7,850 bases of DNA from Candidatus Elarobacter sp. (GCA_030150085.1 JASLGJ010000161.1:1-7850), one strand, 5' to 3'. Positions 1 through 7,801 are shown, counted from the stretch's first letter. Notes: generated by a model from the sequence alone, not told the origin. Translations and numbers: made by a program.

Positions 1-13
1 CGCGCGCCGCCGC

Positions 14-970
14 TCACGAGGCCCGCACCCGCGGCGCGCGCGCGGCGCGGCGGCCGCCCAGCGCGCGCTCGATGTAGTCGACGGTGATCGGGATCGACTC
101 GTCCGGCGGGTAGACCAGCATGGGGGTGACGTTCACCTCGATCACCCGCAGCGTCCCGCTGGGGTCGCTCAGCACGTCGATGCCCGCGACGGGCGCGTCA
201 AAGGCGCGGCTGCAGCGCTCGGCCAGCGCCGCCAGCTCGGGCGTCAGCGGGCACACCTCGTCGCGCCCGCCCTTGGCCAGGTTGGTCAGGAACGCGCCCG
301 GCGCGGCGTAGCGGTAGACCGCGCTGTAGGCGCGGTGGTCGACCACCCGCACCCGGATGTCGCGCCCGCCCTTGTCGACGTACTGCTGCACGTACGCGGC
401 GTGATAGCGCTCGATGTACTCCGCCGCGGTGCGCTCCAGCTCGGCGGCGTCGCCGATGCAGACCACGTCGTCGCCCTTCGCGCCGACGATCGGCTTGAGC
501 ACCAGCGGCAGGCCGAGCTCCTCGATCGTGCGCGGGAGCTGGTCGAGCGATCCGAGTAGGACGGTGCGGATGTGCGGGATGCCGGCGCGCGCCAGGCGGA
601 CCGAGCCCAGGAACTTGTTCTGGCCCAGCTCGAGCACGTCGGCGCCGTTGAGCACCAGCACCCCGGCTTCCTCGAACGCGCGCAGCACCCACAGCCCGTA
701 CTCGCGCTGCCAGAGCGAGACCCAGCCCAGCACGCAGAGCGGTGCGATCGGCTGGTCGTGCAGCGCGAACGCCACGCCCTCGGGCCCGCAGCGCACCACG
801 ACGTCGCCCGGGACCGCGAAGACCGCGTCGTGGCCGCGCTCGCGCAGCGCGGCGCACAAGGCGCTCACGTCGCCCGTCTCCTCGCGGGCCAGGATGAGTA
901 CCGGCTCCCGTTTCGTATCCAATCTCGCCGTCAAACCACGAGCCGCGCCCGGGGCACCCGGGCGCGGCAT
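14..970 (-). CDS. RimK-family ATP-grasp ligase (318 aa)
   Basis: Predicted ATP-dependent carboxylate-amine ligase of the RimK/LysX/MptN group. These enzymes activate a carboxylate as an acyl phosphate and join it to an amino acid, often glutamate; the substrate here cannot be read from the sequence. A pre-ATP-grasp Rossmann-like segment spans about residues 22-115. The ATP-grasp fold follows: K119 in GQNKF, the LVLKP lysine K159 with the flexible GAKGDD loop (163-168), YVQQYV (193-198), FLTNLAKGG (227-235), and metal ligands D265, E278 and N280 in GID and IEVN. Family members usually continue EVN with a PG-like turn; here it is EVNVTP. At 318 residues the size is normal. The start is the ATG at 970 because AAGGA lies four bases upstream, although homology begins only near residue 22. 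The C-terminus is Arg/Ala-rich. The family is certain; the reaction is not. Confidence 0.9.
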   Translation of the reverse strand: MPRPGAPGAARGLTARLDTKREPVLILAREETGDVSALCAALRERGHDAVFAVPGDVVVRCGPEGVAFALHDQPIAPLCVLGWVSLWQREYGLWVLRAFEEAGVLVLNGADVLELGQNKFLGSVRLARAGIPHIRTVLLGSLDQLPRTIEELGLPLVLKPIVGAKGDDVVCIGDAAELERTAAEYIERYHAAYVQQYVDKGGRDIRVRVVDHRAYSAVYRYAAPGAFLTNLAKGGRDEVCPLTPELAALAERCSRAFDAPVAGIDVLSDPSGTLRVIEVNVTPMLVYPPDESIPITVDYIERALGGRRAARAPRVRAS

Positions 971-1037
971 CGATTCCTTCGCGTTCAGCGCGGCCCCGTA
1001 CGCTACACCAAAGGGGGCCGCAGCCTTGGTCGGCCCA

Positions 1038-1066
1038 TTTTCACGGTGGCGAGACCGGTTTGTCAA
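1038..1066 (-). promoter_or_regulatory. candidate sigma-70 promoter for the ATP-grasp gene
   Basis: On the minus strand a perfect -35 TTGACA (1066-1061) is followed after exactly 17 bases by TGAAAA (1043-1038), which matches the -10 consensus at only three of six positions. Transcription would begin near 1031 and give a leader of about 60 bases before the ATG at 970. The perfect -35 and spacing support it; the weak -10 and high GC leave doubt. Confidence 0.4.
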
Positions 1067-1372
1067 GGCGCGGCCGCGAACGCGCAAACGTTCGTTGACA
1101 GCGGTCACAAAAACGACCGCACCCGCCGATCGTCCCCGGGTGTAGGCGAGCGTGGCTCGCAAGGACGGATGCGGCGGGTGCTTGCCATGATGATGCCGCA
1201 AGCGCGCCGCGGTGTCCATTCCCGCAAATGCGTTTCGGCCGAGCCGCGGCGAAACGGCGGCGAGAGAGCAAAACGGTGAAAAAGGCGGCATTCGCCTGCT
1301 CGGACCCTGAAGTTTCTCATCCGTTCCGCACGATAGGATAGGGAAAGCCACTATTTTGGGTCTTTTTTTGAA

Positions 1373-1378
1373 AAGGAG
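1373..1378 (+). promoter_or_regulatory. strong Shine-Dalgarno for the small ORF at 1388
   Basis: AAGGAG, nine bases before the ATG at 1388, sits in an AT-rich stretch that should be unstructured. It is the best ribosome-binding site in the window and is the main reason for calling the following short ORF a gene. Confidence 0.6.
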
Positions 1379-1387
1379 TATCCTGTC

Positions 1388-1552
1388 ATGTCTCTGCTCG
1401 CCCTGCTCGCCGCCGTCGTCCTCGGTCTCGCCGTTCCCCAGGGCGCCGGTAGCCACCGCGCCGTCGCTCCCGCTACGACCGCCGGAGCTCCGGCCGCCAG
1501 CCATCGCGTCGTGGTGCGGCCGCTGGACGTCTTCGGCGGTCCTGGCATGTAG
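1388..1552 (+). CDS. small probable membrane or exported protein (54 aa)
   Basis: An ATG frame of 55 codons including the TAG stop. The first 16 residues, MSLLALLAAVVLGLAV, form one hydrophobic segment, either a signal peptide or a single transmembrane helix. The remaining part is Ala/Pro/Gly-rich (SHRAVAPATTAGAPAASHR) and ends VVVRPLDVFGGPGM. There is no positive charge before the hydrophobic stretch, which is unusual for a signal peptide. About 79% of its third codon positions are G or C, consistent with coding. An AAGGAG site is correctly spaced upstream. The stop lies 111 bases before the regulator start, in the same direction, so it could be the first gene of a two-gene unit or a leader peptide. 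Function is unknown and I recognise no family. The chief doubt is its length. Confidence 0.45.
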   Translation: MSLLALLAAVVLGLAVPQGAGSHRAVAPATTAGAPAASHRVVVRPLDVFGGPGM

Positions 1553-1663
1553 CGCGGCCGAATCCGGGCCGGGGGAAGGAACTCCTCCTCGCCTGCATGG
1601 AACGGCAAGGCGAATACCGGCTCCCTTTTGGGTGGTCGGATCGTCGTCAGGTGCAGGCGGGGT
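1553..1663 (+). other. spacer between small ORF and regulator
   Basis: A 111-base gap. GGAAGGA (1574-1580) is immediately followed by ACTCCTCCTC (1581-1590), so a purine-rich Shine-Dalgarno-like run could pair with a following anti-Shine-Dalgarno-like pyrimidine run. An ATG at 1597 opens a short Arg-rich frame that runs into the regulator gene; it has no properly spaced ribosome-binding site and is not called. The spacer may be a transcribed leader of the regulator. Confidence 0.3.
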
Positions 1664-3364
1664 ATGCAGCCGATCGGTTTCAACACAACCGGAGACGTCG
1701 TCACATCCGCGTCTCTTCTCGACACCGCGCGCGACGCGTTCTACCGCGGTGACTTCGACGCGTGCCTGGAGCGGCTCGACCGCCTGGCGGAGCCCTCGCC
1801 GGCGGAGCGCTGCGAAGCGGTCCTGCTCCGGGCGCGCACCCTGATCCGCACCCAGCGCTTCGCCGAGGTGGTCGCCCTGCTGGGGGCGGCGCTCGACGCG
1901 TTCGTCACCGTCGACGAGGCCTGCACGGCGCGGATGCTCCACGCCGCGGCCGTGTCGCGCACGCCGGGCGGGCTGGAACGGGGCCAAGCGCTGCTCGAGG
2001 ACGTCGCCTCCGCCGCGGAGACGCTGCGCGCGCACCGCGCGATCCGGGGCGAGATCGCCTACATGCTGGCCTTCGTCCACTGGATGAAGCGCGAGCACCG
2101 CCAGGTGCTGCGCTACGCGCTGCTGGCCGAGAAGGCGCACGCGGACGTGATCTCGGTGCGGGCCGCCTCGCTGCGCGGGTACGTGGCCGAGGCCGAGGAG
2201 CGCTATCCCGAGGCGCTGCGGCTGTTCCGCTTCGCGCTGGAGGCCTACCGCACGTGCCGCGAGCGCGACGCCGACCTGCTGGGGCGGATCGTGGTCCAGA
2301 TCGCGGCCCTGGAGACCGCGCTGCGCAGCGCGGCGGTGGGCGGCACCCACGCCCTGCCGGCGGAGATCGGGCGCGGCGCGGACGGGACGGCGAGCGGGCC
2401 GGCCGTGTTCCGCATGGAGACCGCCGCGCTGGACGCCTGGCTGTTCGCCTTCGACGGCGACCGGCGCGGGGCGTACCGCAGCGTGCGGGTGGCGCACGGG
2501 CTGGCCCCGGACGACCGCTGGCGGGTCTGGGCCCTGGCGCACCGGGCCAAGATCAGCGCGGCCTTCGAGGACCTGCACTGGGCGGCGGAGTTCGCCGCCG
2601 AGGCGCGCGAGCTGTCCGAGGGGCTGGACTGGAACGCGACCGACGGCGAGGAGCGCCTGGCGCTGCTGCACCTGGCCGAGGCGCTGGCCCAGACCGACCC
2701 GCTGGCCGCGGTGCAGGTGTTCGAGCGCTACGACGCGCTGACGTCACGCCCCGACCGGGCCCTGCTGCTGCACGACGACGTGCGGCTGTGGATCCTCGAG
2801 GAGTTCGTGCGCGGGCTGGTGCTGCGCGCGCGGGGCGAGGTGGTCGAGGCCTGGCGCGCGTTCAAGGGCGTGCACGAGCAGGCCAAACGGGTCGGCCTGC
2901 TGTGGCGCGCCACGCTGGCCCTGATCGAGCTCGACGCGACCCCGGTCGCGGGCCGCCCGCGCGGCGACTGCTACCTGCAGACCGCGGCCCTGCTGGTGCG
3001 CGAGAACTTCCCCCGCTCGTTCCTGGCCCGCCGCCTGGGCCGCTGGGCGCTGGTGCCCAACGACCCGGTCGCGGCCGGCTTGGCGCGCCAGCCGCGCGAG
3101 GTGCTGCGCGAGATCCTGACCGGCAAGAACCCCAAGGAGATCGCGGCCGAGCTCTCGCTCTCCGAGGACACGGTCAAGCACTACGTCAAGACGCTGTTCG
3201 GCGCGTTCGGGGTCCACTCGACCCCGCAGCTCATCGTCGCCTGCTACCGGCGCGGCATCGGCGATCCCACCTGGTGGAGCCGCCTCGACGCCCCGAACCC
3301 CCCGCCGATCGCGGGCGAGCGAGGGGCCGTTCACCTCGGAGCGCTGACCGCGAAGAGCGCCTGA
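1664..3364 (+). CDS. LuxR/GerE-type HTH regulator with helical-repeat N-terminus (566 aa)
   Basis: A probable DNA-binding transcriptional regulator. Residues about 476-535 form a GerE-like helix-turn-helix: REVLREILTGKNPKEIAAEL is followed by LSLSEDTVKHYVKTLFGAFG, the usual scaffold and recognition helices, then a STPQLIVACYRRG fourth helix. The roughly 470 residues before it are Ala/Leu/Arg-rich and almost wholly helical, with paired-helix units resembling tetratricopeptide repeats (for example residues 18-43 and 48-80). I see no Walker A motif, so this is not a full MalT/LAL ATPase regulator, and no receiver domain phosphorylation site. The ATG at 1664 is preferred because AGG lies six bases upstream; a TTG at 1628 would add 12 residues. 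Its target is unknown. The secreted-protein gene starts 39 bases downstream and the small ORF ends 111 bases upstream, both on the same strand. Confidence 0.85.
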   Translation: MQPIGFNTTGDVVTSASLLDTARDAFYRGDFDACLERLDRLAEPSPAERCEAVLLRARTLIRTQRFAEVVALLGAALDAFVTVDEACTARMLHAAAVSRTPGGLERGQALLEDVASAAETLRAHRAIRGEIAYMLAFVHWMKREHRQVLRYALLAEKAHADVISVRAASLRGYVAEAEERYPEALRLFRFALEAYRTCRERDADLLGRIVVQIAALETALRSAAVGGTHALPAEIGRGADGTASGPAVFRMETAALDAWLFAFDGDRRGAYRSVRVAHGLAPDDRWRVWALAHRAKISAAFEDLHWAAEFAAEARELSEGLDWNATDGEERLALLHLAEALAQTDPLAAVQVFERYDALTSRPDRALLLHDDVRLWILEEFVRGLVLRARGEVVEAWRAFKGVHEQAKRVGLLWRATLALIELDATPVAGRPRGDCYLQTAALLVRENFPRSFLARRLGRWALVPNDPVAAGLARQPREVLREILTGKNPKEIAAELSLSEDTVKHYVKTLFGAFGVHSTPQLIVACYRRGIGDPTWWSRLDAPNPPPIAGERGAVHLGALTAKSA

Positions 3365-3398
3365 TCGGCAGCGTCCGGGCCCGGGGCGGGTAGAAACG

Positions 3399-3410
3399 TA
3401 CGCATGCGTA
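3399..3410. repeat. 12-base perfect palindrome over a start codon
   Basis: TACGCATGCGTA is its own reverse complement and contains the ATG (3404-3406) of the secreted-protein gene at its centre. It could be an operator half-site pair or simply chance. No second copy was noticed in the window. Confidence 0.5.
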
Positions 3411-3814
3411 TGTTCACGATGCTCGCCGCCGCCGCGGCGACCGCCGTCCTGGCGGCCGGCCCGGCCGCCGCGCAGCAGAGCCCCAGCGATACCGGCACCG
3501 ACGCGAACGGCCCGATCACGATCCTCAAGAACATGGTGGCCGAGCCCGCCGGCCTGCGCGTCTCGATCGACGACCGGGAAGTCGACCACCTCCGAACGGT
3601 GACCTACGACGACATCACCTCGGTCGTGCATCCCGGCAGCAACACCATGACGGTGCGCTGGAGCCACCCCGTGCAGAGCCTGAACTTCAAGATCGCCTAC
3701 GCGCCGACGCGCAACAACTTCAAGAACGTCATCGTCGTGCAGAGCGACGCGAGCCGCGACGCCGCCCTGCGCCAACCCGGCTCGCGCACGTTCAGCTTCA
3801 CCATCCCCGGCTGA
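3404..3814 (+). CDS. small secreted protein of unknown function (136 aa)
   Basis: A clear Sec signal peptide: MRMFTM, then the hydrophobic run LAAAAATAVLAAG, then a type I cleavage site after A23 (PAAA/QQ). The mature part is about 113 residues. It carries no cysteine, lipobox or membrane segment, so it should be free in the periplasm or outside the cell. Alternating hydrophobic stretches (ITILKNMV, LRVSID, NTMTVRW, NFKIAYA, NVIVVQ, RTFSFTI) suggest a small all-beta fold. I recognise no family. The ATG at 3404 sits in a 12-base palindrome; the ATG at 3410 is an alternative that would remove only two residues and the N-terminal Arg. No good Shine-Dalgarno is seen, only a GGGGCGGG run about 13 bases upstream. 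The short gap after the regulator is compatible with co-transcription. Confidence 0.75.
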   Translation: MRMFTMLAAAAATAVLAAGPAAAQQSPSDTGTDANGPITILKNMVAEPAGLRVSIDDREVDHLRTVTYDDITSVVHPGSNTMTVRWSHPVQSLNFKIAYAPTRNNFKNVIVVQSDASRDAALRQPGSRTFSFTIPG

Positions 3815-3834
3815 CGCGCACCGACGCACGAGAA

Positions 3835-3862
3835 AAAGAGCTCGCCGTGCGGCGAGCTCTTT
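3835..3862. terminator. strong bidirectional intrinsic terminator
   Basis: A perfect 12-bp stem, AAAGAGCTCGCC with GGCGAGCTCTTT, closes a four-base loop (GTGC). On the minus strand it ends in TTTTTCTCG, a good U-tract directly after the tRNA-Ala(GGC) gene. On the plus strand it ends in TTTCG, 20 bases after the secreted-protein stop codon, so it probably terminates both convergent units. Confidence 0.85.
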
Positions 3863-3867
3863 CGTCG

Positions 3868-3943
3868 TGGTGGAGGATAGGAGACTCGAACTCCTGACCC
3901 CCTGCATGCCATGCAGGTGCTCTACCAACTGAGCTAATCCCCC
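3868..3943 (-). tRNA. tRNA-Ala(GGC), CCA encoded
   Basis: Full cloverleaf on the minus strand. The 7-bp acceptor GGGGGAT/ATCCTCC contains the G3:U70 wobble pair that identifies alanine tRNAs. The D-arm has AGCTCAGTTGGTAGAGC and the anticodon stem is CCTGC/GCAGG with loop ATGGCAT (anticodon GGC). The T-arm is AGGAG-TTCGAGT-CTCCT. Discriminator A73 is at 3871 and the encoded CCA is 3870-3868. The terminator follows directly. Its first ten bases (3943-3934) are also the end of the monooxygenase frame. No convincing promoter lies in the preceding coding sequence, so it may depend on read-through from the monooxygenase gene. Confidence 0.97.
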
Positions 3944-5517
3944 AGGAGCGACCGACGTCCATTCAGGGCCGGGGACTCCCGAACCTCCCGGCCGGCGGAC
4001 GATCTCGCCGGCTGGGCCGAGGCTCCGATGAAGCGGTAGTCGGCGGCCTTCATGCGGCGGGTGCGCAGCCAGTAGGAGACGGTGAAGCTGGGCCAGAGGG
4101 TCACGTTGACGCCGCGCGCGTCGAGGTACCAGCTCTTGCAGCCGCTCGCCCAGACGGTGCGCTTCATGCGCCGCCGGACCCAGCGGTCGAAGCTTGTCTG
4201 GGCCTGAGGGAGGACCTCGACCGCGCGCGCCCGGCGGGCCTGCAGGGCCCGCAGGCAGCTCATGATGTAGTCGACCTGGGCCTCGGCCATGAAGACGACC
4301 GAGGTGTGGCCCAGGCCCGTGTTCGGGCCCGAGATCAGGAACAGGTTCGGGAAGCCGGCCACCGTGATGCCCAGGTACGACCGGATGCCGCCGCGCCAGG
4401 CGTCGTCCAGCGACACGCCGCCCGCGCCGCGGATCACGGTCGGCGCGATCGGCTCGGTGGCGCGGAAGCCGGTGCCGTAGATCAGCGCGTCGGCCGGGCG
4501 CTCGCGGCCGTCGCCGTCCACGACGCTCGCCTCGCGCACCTCGCGGATGCCCGCGGTGACCAGCTCGACGTTGGGGCGGGTCAGCGCGGGATAGTAGTCG
4601 TTGGCGATCAGGATGCGCTTGCAGCCCAGCCGGTAGTCCGGCGTCAGGCGCGCGCGCAGCGCCGGATCGGGGACCTGCGCGGCGAGGTGCTTGCGGGCGA
4701 TCGTCTCCACCCCGCGCAGCAGGCGGGTGTTCACGGTGAAGCCCAGCGCGCGCACCTCGGTGGTCCAGTAGATGCGGTTGCGCAGCCGGCGCATGCGGGC
4801 CGGGTCGCGCCGGAAGCGCTCCTTGTCCGCCGCATCGAAGGCGAAGTCGGCCTTGGGCAGGATCCAGGGCGGCGTGCGCTGGTAGAGGTCGAGCCGCGCG
4901 ACCTCGGGCGCGATCTGCGGCACGAACTGGATCGCGCTCGCGCCGGTGCCGATCACCGCCACGCGCTTGCCGCGCAGGTCGCAGCCGTGGTCCCATTGCG
5001 CGGAGTGGAAGCGCGCGCCGCGGAAGCGCTCGATGCCCGGCAAGTCCGGCACGTGCGGGCGGCTCAGGCCGCCCATCGCGGAGACCACCACGCGCGCGCG
5101 CAGCGCGCGCCCGTCGGCGGTGCGCACCGTCCAGCGCGCGGCGCCCTCGTCGTACGCCGCTTCGATCACCTCGGCACCGAAGCGGACGTGCGGGCGGATG
5201 CCGTACTTGTCGGCGCAGCGGCGCAGGTAGGCTTGGATCTCGGGCTGGGTCGCGTACATGCGGCTCCAGTCCGGGTCGAGCTCGTAGGAGAAGGAGTACA
5301 GGTGCGAGGGCACGTCGCAGGCGCAGCCCGGATAGTGGTTGTCGCGCCAGGTGCCGCCCACGTCGGCGCCGCGCTCGAGCACGACGAACGAGTCGACCCC
5401 GGCCTGCTTGAGACGGATCGCCATGCCCAGGCCGCCGAAGCCCGAACCGATGATGGCGACGTCGCAGGCGGTCGAAGTGTCAGGTCGAGTTCCGCGATCG
5501 AGCGAGTTGTATAACAT
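3934..5517 (-). CDS. Baeyer-Villiger-type flavin monooxygenase (527 aa)
   Basis: An FAD- and NADPH-dependent class B monooxygenase, expected to insert oxygen next to a ketone using NADPH and O2; the substrate is unknown. The FAD-binding GSGFGG is at 24-29, followed by GGTWRDNHYPG (54-64). The family fingerprint F-x-G-x-x-x-H-x-x-x-W-D is at 165-176. The NADPH-binding GTGASA is at 190-195, QRTPPW at 213-218, the ATG-type motif IYGTGF at 346-351, and GPNTGLGH at 397-404. Size is normal. The ATG at 5517 is the only sensible start, but it has a poor ribosome-binding site and a TACAAT box about ten bases upstream, so the message may be leaderless. About 28 residues after YRFIG look like an unconserved tail. 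The stop is TAG at 3936-3934, inside tRNA-Ala(GGC). Cytosolic; no signal peptide. Confidence 0.93.
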   Translation of the reverse strand: MLYNSLDRGTRPDTSTACDVAIIGSGFGGLGMAIRLKQAGVDSFVVLERGADVGGTWRDNHYPGCACDVPSHLYSFSYELDPDWSRMYATQPEIQAYLRRCADKYGIRPHVRFGAEVIEAAYDEGAARWTVRTADGRALRARVVVSAMGGLSRPHVPDLPGIERFRGARFHSAQWDHGCDLRGKRVAVIGTGASAIQFVPQIAPEVARLDLYQRTPPWILPKADFAFDAADKERFRRDPARMRRLRNRIYWTTEVRALGFTVNTRLLRGVETIARKHLAAQVPDPALRARLTPDYRLGCKRILIANDYYPALTRPNVELVTAGIREVREASVVDGDGRERPADALIYGTGFRATEPIAPTVIRGAGGVSLDDAWRGGIRSYLGITVAGFPNLFLISGPNTGLGHTSVVFMAEAQVDYIMSCLRALQARRARAVEVLPQAQTSFDRWVRRRMKRTVWASGCKSWYLDARGVNVTLWPSFTVSYWLRTRRMKAADYRFIGASAQPARSSAGREVRESPALNGRRSLLGD

Positions 5518-5534
5518 CCGTGGCGAATTGTATA
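5505..5534 (-). promoter_or_regulatory. paired TATACAA boxes at the monooxygenase start
   Basis: On the minus strand TATACAA occurs twice about 22 bases apart, once just upstream of the ATG at 5517 and once within codons 2-4. The upstream copy contains TACAAT, a five-of-six match to the -10 box, but no -35 is found at 17 bases. It could be a promoter for a nearly leaderless message or a pair of protein-binding sites. Confidence 0.3.
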
Positions 5535-5546
5535 TCGTTTGGGATG

Positions 5547-5579
5547 AAAAAACCCGGCGGCGTGAGCCGCGCGGGCTTT
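5547..5579 (-). terminator. intrinsic terminator after tRNA-Ala(TGC)
   Basis: On the minus strand AAAGCCCGCGCGGC pairs with GCCGCCGGGTTT through a TCAC loop, with one bulged C, and ends in six T. It begins seven bases after the tRNA 3' end. It separates this tRNA from the monooxygenase gene 30 bases further on. Confidence 0.8.
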
Positions 5580-5585
5580 CCAACC

Positions 5586-5658
5586 TGGAGACGAGGAGAC
5601 TCGAACTCCTGACATCCTGCTTGCAAAGCAGGCGCTCTACCAACTGAGCTACGCCCCC
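5586..5658 (-). tRNA. tRNA-Ala(TGC), CCA not encoded
   Basis: Full cloverleaf on the minus strand. The acceptor GGGGGCG/CGTCTCC has the alanine G3:U70 pair and a second G:U (G5:U68). The D-arm is the same as in the other alanine tRNA here. The anticodon stem is CCTGC/GCAGG with loop TTTGCAA (anticodon TGC), and the T-arm AGGAG-TTCGAGT-CTCCT is also the same. After discriminator A73 (5586) the genome reads GGT, so CCA must be added by the CCA-adding enzyme. It is about 85% identical to tRNA-Ala(GGC). Confidence 0.97.
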
Positions 5659-5668
5659 GAAGGGTAAG

Positions 5669-5697
5669 AGTATGCTTCGGCGGGGAGGTACCGCCAA
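5669..5697 (-). promoter_or_regulatory. candidate promoter for tRNA-Ala(TGC)
   Basis: Minus-strand TTGGCG (5697-5692), then 17 bases, then CATACT (5674-5669), with the tRNA starting eleven bases further on at 5658. Position and spacing fit a tRNA promoter with a very short leader; both boxes are only moderate matches. Confidence 0.35.
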
Positions 5698-5699
5698 GC
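5674..5699. repeat. inverted repeat with GGAGG in its loop
   Basis: GCTT-C-GGCGG (5674-5683) pairs with CCGCCAAGC (5691-5699), nine base pairs with one bulged C, around the loop GGAGGTA. It lies between the divergent tRNA-Ala(TGC) and peptidase genes and overlaps the tRNA promoter candidate. The GGAGG is 32 bases from the peptidase ATG, too far to act directly as its ribosome-binding site. Confidence 0.45.
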
Positions 5700-5720
5700 C
5701 TCGCGCCGAGCAACTCCTCG

Positions 5721-7787
<2,067 letters not shown>

Positions 7788-7801
7788 ACCGGCCGCGGCG
7801 T

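Larger units (their letters stand above)
971..1387. other. 417-base intergenic region
   Basis: No convincing gene was seen here on either strand; the open frames are Arg/Pro-rich and typical of GC-rich antisense frames. It holds the leftward promoter candidate at 1038-1066 and a second TTGACA on the plus strand (1095-1100) without a usable -10. The last 60 to 70 bases are markedly AT-richer than the rest of the window and include a run of seven T (1363-1369) and a Shine-Dalgarno sequence at 1373-1378. They probably form the leader and translation start of the small ORF at 1388. No known riboswitch could be recognised. Confidence 0.5.

Noticed and set aside
1095..1123. A rightward sigma-70 promoter starting from the TTGACA at 1095
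   Set aside because: No -10-like hexamer at 16 to 18 bases; the positions are CG-rich.
1270..1387. A c-di-GMP or other riboswitch before the small ORF
   Set aside because: Only a short GGAAAGCC-like fragment is reminiscent; the required conserved blocks and pairings are missing.
1597..1752. A short ORF (MERQGEYRLPFG...) overlapping the regulator start
   Set aside because: No properly spaced ribosome-binding site, and most of it is the regulator gene read out of frame, giving an Arg-rich peptide.
14..2671. An 885-codon minus-strand frame continuing far upstream of the ATP-grasp gene
   Set aside because: Everything before residue 1 at base 970 is Arg/Ala/Gly/Pro-rich low-complexity antisense to the regulator gene; the ribosome-binding site and homology support the short form.
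2744..4996. A 750-codon minus-strand frame
   Set aside because: It is a composite of out-of-frame shadows of the monooxygenase, tRNA and regulator regions, with biased composition and no coherent domain.
4306..5514. A 402-codon plus-strand frame opposite the monooxygenase
   Set aside because: Antisense shadow; the minus strand carries all the flavin monooxygenase motifs.
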